From: Candidatus Saccharimonadota bacterium
Lineage (GTDB): Bacteria; Patescibacteriota; Saccharimonadia; Saccharimonadales; Saccharimonadaceae
Direction of reading: 5' to 3'
DNA length: 8,010 nt
NCBI GenBank assembly: GCA_017964115.1
Contig: JAGCSL010000094.1
Location: 1 to 8,010 of the forward strand
A program made the translations under genes and the position numbers. Every line of letters starts with the position of its first letter. Within the stretch, counting starts at the first letter, position 1. Below the pieces are notes generated by a model. The model was not told the DNA's origin. It searched no databases and saw nothing but the letters and a program-made list of their open reading frames with translations. Of this stretch, positions 7,101-8,010 are shown piece after piece.

Positions 7101-8010
7101 GTGGAAAATGGCGGCTACAAATATCACACATTCAGCGTCCATATAGACGACTCCTTCTTATCGGTCGGCGACAAGGTTTGTGCGCATATGTCAGTATATC
7201 CAAGCGATAGCCATAATAAATGGATGCAAAACAGCGTAACTGGTGCTGGAGATGACGATATTGCCCTGAAAGAAGATGGCGCTGGAGCGTCAAATACGGC
7301 CGAACGCACCGCTTGTTATACTATCGCAAAACTCCCTACTTTCAGTGTAGAGTCCTCAAATACTTATTCGGGCGGCAATAGAGGTTTCGTTACGTCGAAA
7401 TACAGCAAACGCTTTAGCGGTAGTTCTACAAATTATCTATTTGGATCTTGGTCTGAATACGGCGTATTCGGACGCGTTGAGCTAACTGGTGGTCGTGGTA
7501 CCGCCTCTGGGGCAACACTTGGATATCAAACTCGTAATAATGGCGTAACGACCAATCAATCGCGTAGTGTTACTGCTACGAATGTAGCTAGAGACGAAGC
7601 AACGCATGGCGGCAACATCTGCGTGTTTTCATCGCAAACATATTCTAATCACAACTGTAAGGCCGCCAGCTCAAGCAGTATCGGCGAAAAAGGTGTCACC
7701 AAAGACGAGCCGATCGAAAAATACCGTAGCCGCGTCAGTAAACACTTTGAGGCTGGAGATAAAACATCAGAATCGAAACCAAACTCAAGTGTCGCATATC
7801 CAGGTTCTAATTACACCTGGAGCGGCGGATCTCCATCGAATTATGGCTACGTAAAGCCATCTACTGGCGTCCAATACGCTAACCTAAAGAACTGGATCAC
7901 TGACGACATTGATAGCAACTTTGTTAACCGCCTTTATACTAAAGGTAATGGATATTTAGGGACGGGTACCGATAGCGGCAACATATTTACATATTGGGCA
8001 GAACCAAACA
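4068..8010 (+). CDS. Giant secreted multidomain surface protein, adhesin-like; 3' end beyond the window
   Basis: One reading frame stays open from the ATG at 4068 to the window end: at least 1,314 residues with no stop. I know no named function. A signal peptide covers residues 1-37. Residues 38 to about 345 form a Trp/Tyr/Asn-rich, probably all-beta region ending at G-S-G-C-G-T (Cys342). From about 449 come repeated beta modules with the pattern Gly-polar, hydrophobic-Cys, then Cys-x-x-hydrophobic and a nearby Pro. Other blocks are W-A-R-P-G-D-S-I-R-F at 713-722 and F-G-S-W-S-E-Y-G-V-F-G at 1125-1135. The visible mature part has 13 Cys: 342, 482, 494, 622, 647, 657, 727, 833, 861, 1038, 1083, 1185 and 1197. 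Most fall into pairs, suggesting disulfides formed outside the cell. These blocks resemble TM7 surface proteins as I recall them. A weak GAGG at 4060-4063, four bases before the ATG, is the only ribosome-binding site. Adhesion to a host cell is an inference; a structural surface-layer or fibre role is equally possible. Confidence 0.9.
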   Translation, partial: MKKIKQLLLNKSRILITLCILCAISFTMFAHGSNASATVTIKKTQPDSGTWTMISGTNIILNADKISLWDAYKNGDYEITGNTSDDFLVFKENGAKLSDGTKLYYSDWDDSNKGVLLAFRRKNAFKSKWTTYNLTNMGITLKYPKAARGLDGQYYDVRVIINDMKIRTGKWTGEYKYVPLLSGPKSGGLHFSSFAYRYNSFIHGTSYNIHIKLYKAGTNTQISTGNSMVWGFSDVDIIDKVSGNSYHKYDKNNYTWAEHVVLKSGYGVKRSPTSNERDVTLYMSQNTQLGHWVNTSKTPDWVYVYHDKINSTSDYNTTDYTTRFVLAIDPHDFHYVWTGSGCGTAFAATTGTMYTGYSEIYDTSIKKANKLNNNKELTVNGSSKTLAFRHYIHRNNQGPTNDNEEYFVNAGPDSGPKKGSATSHKSYTSAKNSDKVVYDDSTSGNPFTVSLTPGQKKVIWQELNYQLSNIDDSLAPYVDEYCELVTPNVGGRVCVQLHRPKAKFSGKVEAKVIHDKTGNYKNPNSLEEGNEVVTDDGSFTIRFTSEISRGTDDAGDTATTPYRIVQKLGSKDGDEVPGTGKPNTGTKNTKALKNGEKDEIVKTSDNYKYESKLKYGETRIICGVLKYKSEVNASATGGGVEDTKYSCVKVWRAPKACGLNADYNYGVHTGQNLGRVGVVNHSYPGSSASYVYSKSEPSRFTEANHYTQEAEIWARPGDSIRFVEESCAGGQYAVNNTPTLDKETYKTIYTNKGTLENAAGTVNSSKAYLFGEKAPVKTNDNPLTYNNIRTWNSTSSGSDFPTGDNVELELLSPSDANTDTYNENSYNSSTYSCESLNSSSFQTNHYQVAGKSSDQTTKVGCHAYSKTGVSSDVGHIIKHSLTWNYLNVNKSVANSTYEKNKKFTANALAKIPYNYNLQPALSSTTESHVAYLGSTYTFNADVYTTPRKNLSFGDSESNNTYATITKKTAISVEYYFIINGVKGATHVMKSNKNLRLNNTGDFSGTVNRTESVENGGYKYHTFSVHIDDSFLSVGDKVCAHMSVYPSDSHNKWMQNSVTGAGDDDIALKEDGAGASNTAERTACYTIAKLPTFSVESSNTYSGGNRGFVTSKYSKRFSGSSTNYLFGSWSEYGVFGRVELTGGRGTASGATLGYQTRNNGVTTNQSRSVTATNVARDEATHGGNICVFSSQTYSNHNCKAASSSSIGEKGVTKDEPIEKYRSRVSKHFEAGDKTSESKPNSSVAYPGSNYTWSGGSPSNYGYVKPSTGVQYANLKNWITDDIDSNFVNRLYTKGNGYLGTGTDSGNIFTYWAEPN
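5412..7337 (+). repeat. Three diverged copies of a Cys-pair beta module in the giant protein
   Basis: Reading the translation, three stretches share an order of motifs. Copy 1 is residues 449-504 (P-G-Q-K-K-V-I-W-Q-E-L-N-Y, then C494-V-Q-L-H-R-P). Copy 2 is 611-654 (Y-G-E-T-R-I-I-C622-G-V-L-K-Y, then C647-V-K-V-W-R-A-P). Copy 3 is 1026-1090 (V-G-D-K-V-C1038-A-H-M-S-V-Y, then C1083-Y-T-I-A-K-L-P). In copies 2 and 3 the two Cys probably bond. In copy 1 Trp460 stands at the first Cys position and the nearest partner for Cys494 is Cys482. The repeats are visible only at protein level; no DNA-level repeat was seen. Alignment was made by eye. Confidence 0.6.
6111..7820 (+). repeat. Three occurrences of a Y-P/L-G-S motif in the giant protein
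   Basis: Short related segments occur at residues 682-690 (S-Y-P-G-S-S-A-S-Y), 930-938 (A-Y-L-G-S-T-Y-T-F) and 1243-1251 (A-Y-P-G-S-N-Y-T-W). The second and third are each preceded by Val. They are about 248 and 313 residues apart and may each mark the first strand of a domain. The third would open a module cut by the window end. The motif is short, so common ancestry of the three segments is only suggested. Confidence 0.4.

Noticed and set aside
4612..7854. Small out-of-frame open frames overlapping the giant gene on both strands (for example 4612-4848, 5671-5943, 7124-7309 minus, 7606-7854)
   Set aside because: They lack Shine-Dalgarno sequences, have composition typical of frame-shifted reading, and overlap a frame that stays open for 3.9 kb with coherent protein motifs.
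3150..8010. Possible recent horizontal transfer, because ATA use and AT content rise after the terminator
   Set aside because: Highly expressed ribosomal genes always differ in codon use from poorly expressed ones. No integrase, insertion sequence, tRNA or direct repeat flanks the region, so expression level explains the shift.
1..8010. Alternative genetic code with UGA read as Gly, as in some CPR groups
   Set aside because: No in-frame TGA occurs in any gene here, including more than 1,300 Gly-rich codons of the last one, where Gly is always GGN.

Overview
This window looks like a genome fragment from a Candidatus Saccharibacteria (TM7) or closely related CPR/Patescibacteria bacterium. Three points support this. 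The start of ribosomal protein S4 and the overall look of the S4, L17 and S9 proteins match what I recall of TM7 sequences. The L17, L13 and S9 genes follow each other with nothing between them. The last, very large secreted protein carries motifs (an FGSWSEYG block, a W-A-R-P-G-D-S-I-R-F block, repeated Cys-pair/Pro signatures) that I recall from TM7 surface proteins. The assignment rests on memory, without a database search. The standard bacterial code fits: no UGA interrupts any gene, including more than 1,300 codons of the last one, which argues against the UGA=Gly code of Gracilibacteria and Absconditabacteria.

Region 1 (1-3070) is the end of the conserved ribosomal 'alpha' operon, all on the plus strand: rpsK (3' part), rpsD, rpoA, rplQ, rplM, rpsI. 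It is very compact: two TAATG stop/start overlaps, one junction with zero spacing, and two short gaps carrying good Shine-Dalgarno sequences. It closes with a strong intrinsic terminator directly after rpsI. Five genes are complete and look functional. rpsK lacks its 5' end because the window starts inside it.

Region 2 (3071-3149) is a short spacer holding a near-perfect extended -10 promoter (TGCTATAAT). Its predicted transcription start falls on, or within a few bases of, the next ATG, so that mRNA may be leaderless.

Region 3 (3150-8010) is a two-gene accessory unit on the plus strand. The first gene encodes a 301-residue single-pass membrane protein: acidic N-terminus, highly charged coiled coil, one transmembrane helix and an outer domain. 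Twelve bases after it begins a giant signal-peptide-bearing protein, at least 1,314 residues and still open at the window end. It is made of beta-rich, Asn/Ser/Thr/Tyr-rich domains with 13 cysteines that fall mostly into likely disulfide pairs. My inference is that this is a cell-surface adhesin-like protein with a membrane-anchored partner; a role in attachment to a host bacterium is a plausible but untested hypothesis for an episymbiont. No tRNA, rRNA, mobile element or CRISPR array was seen.
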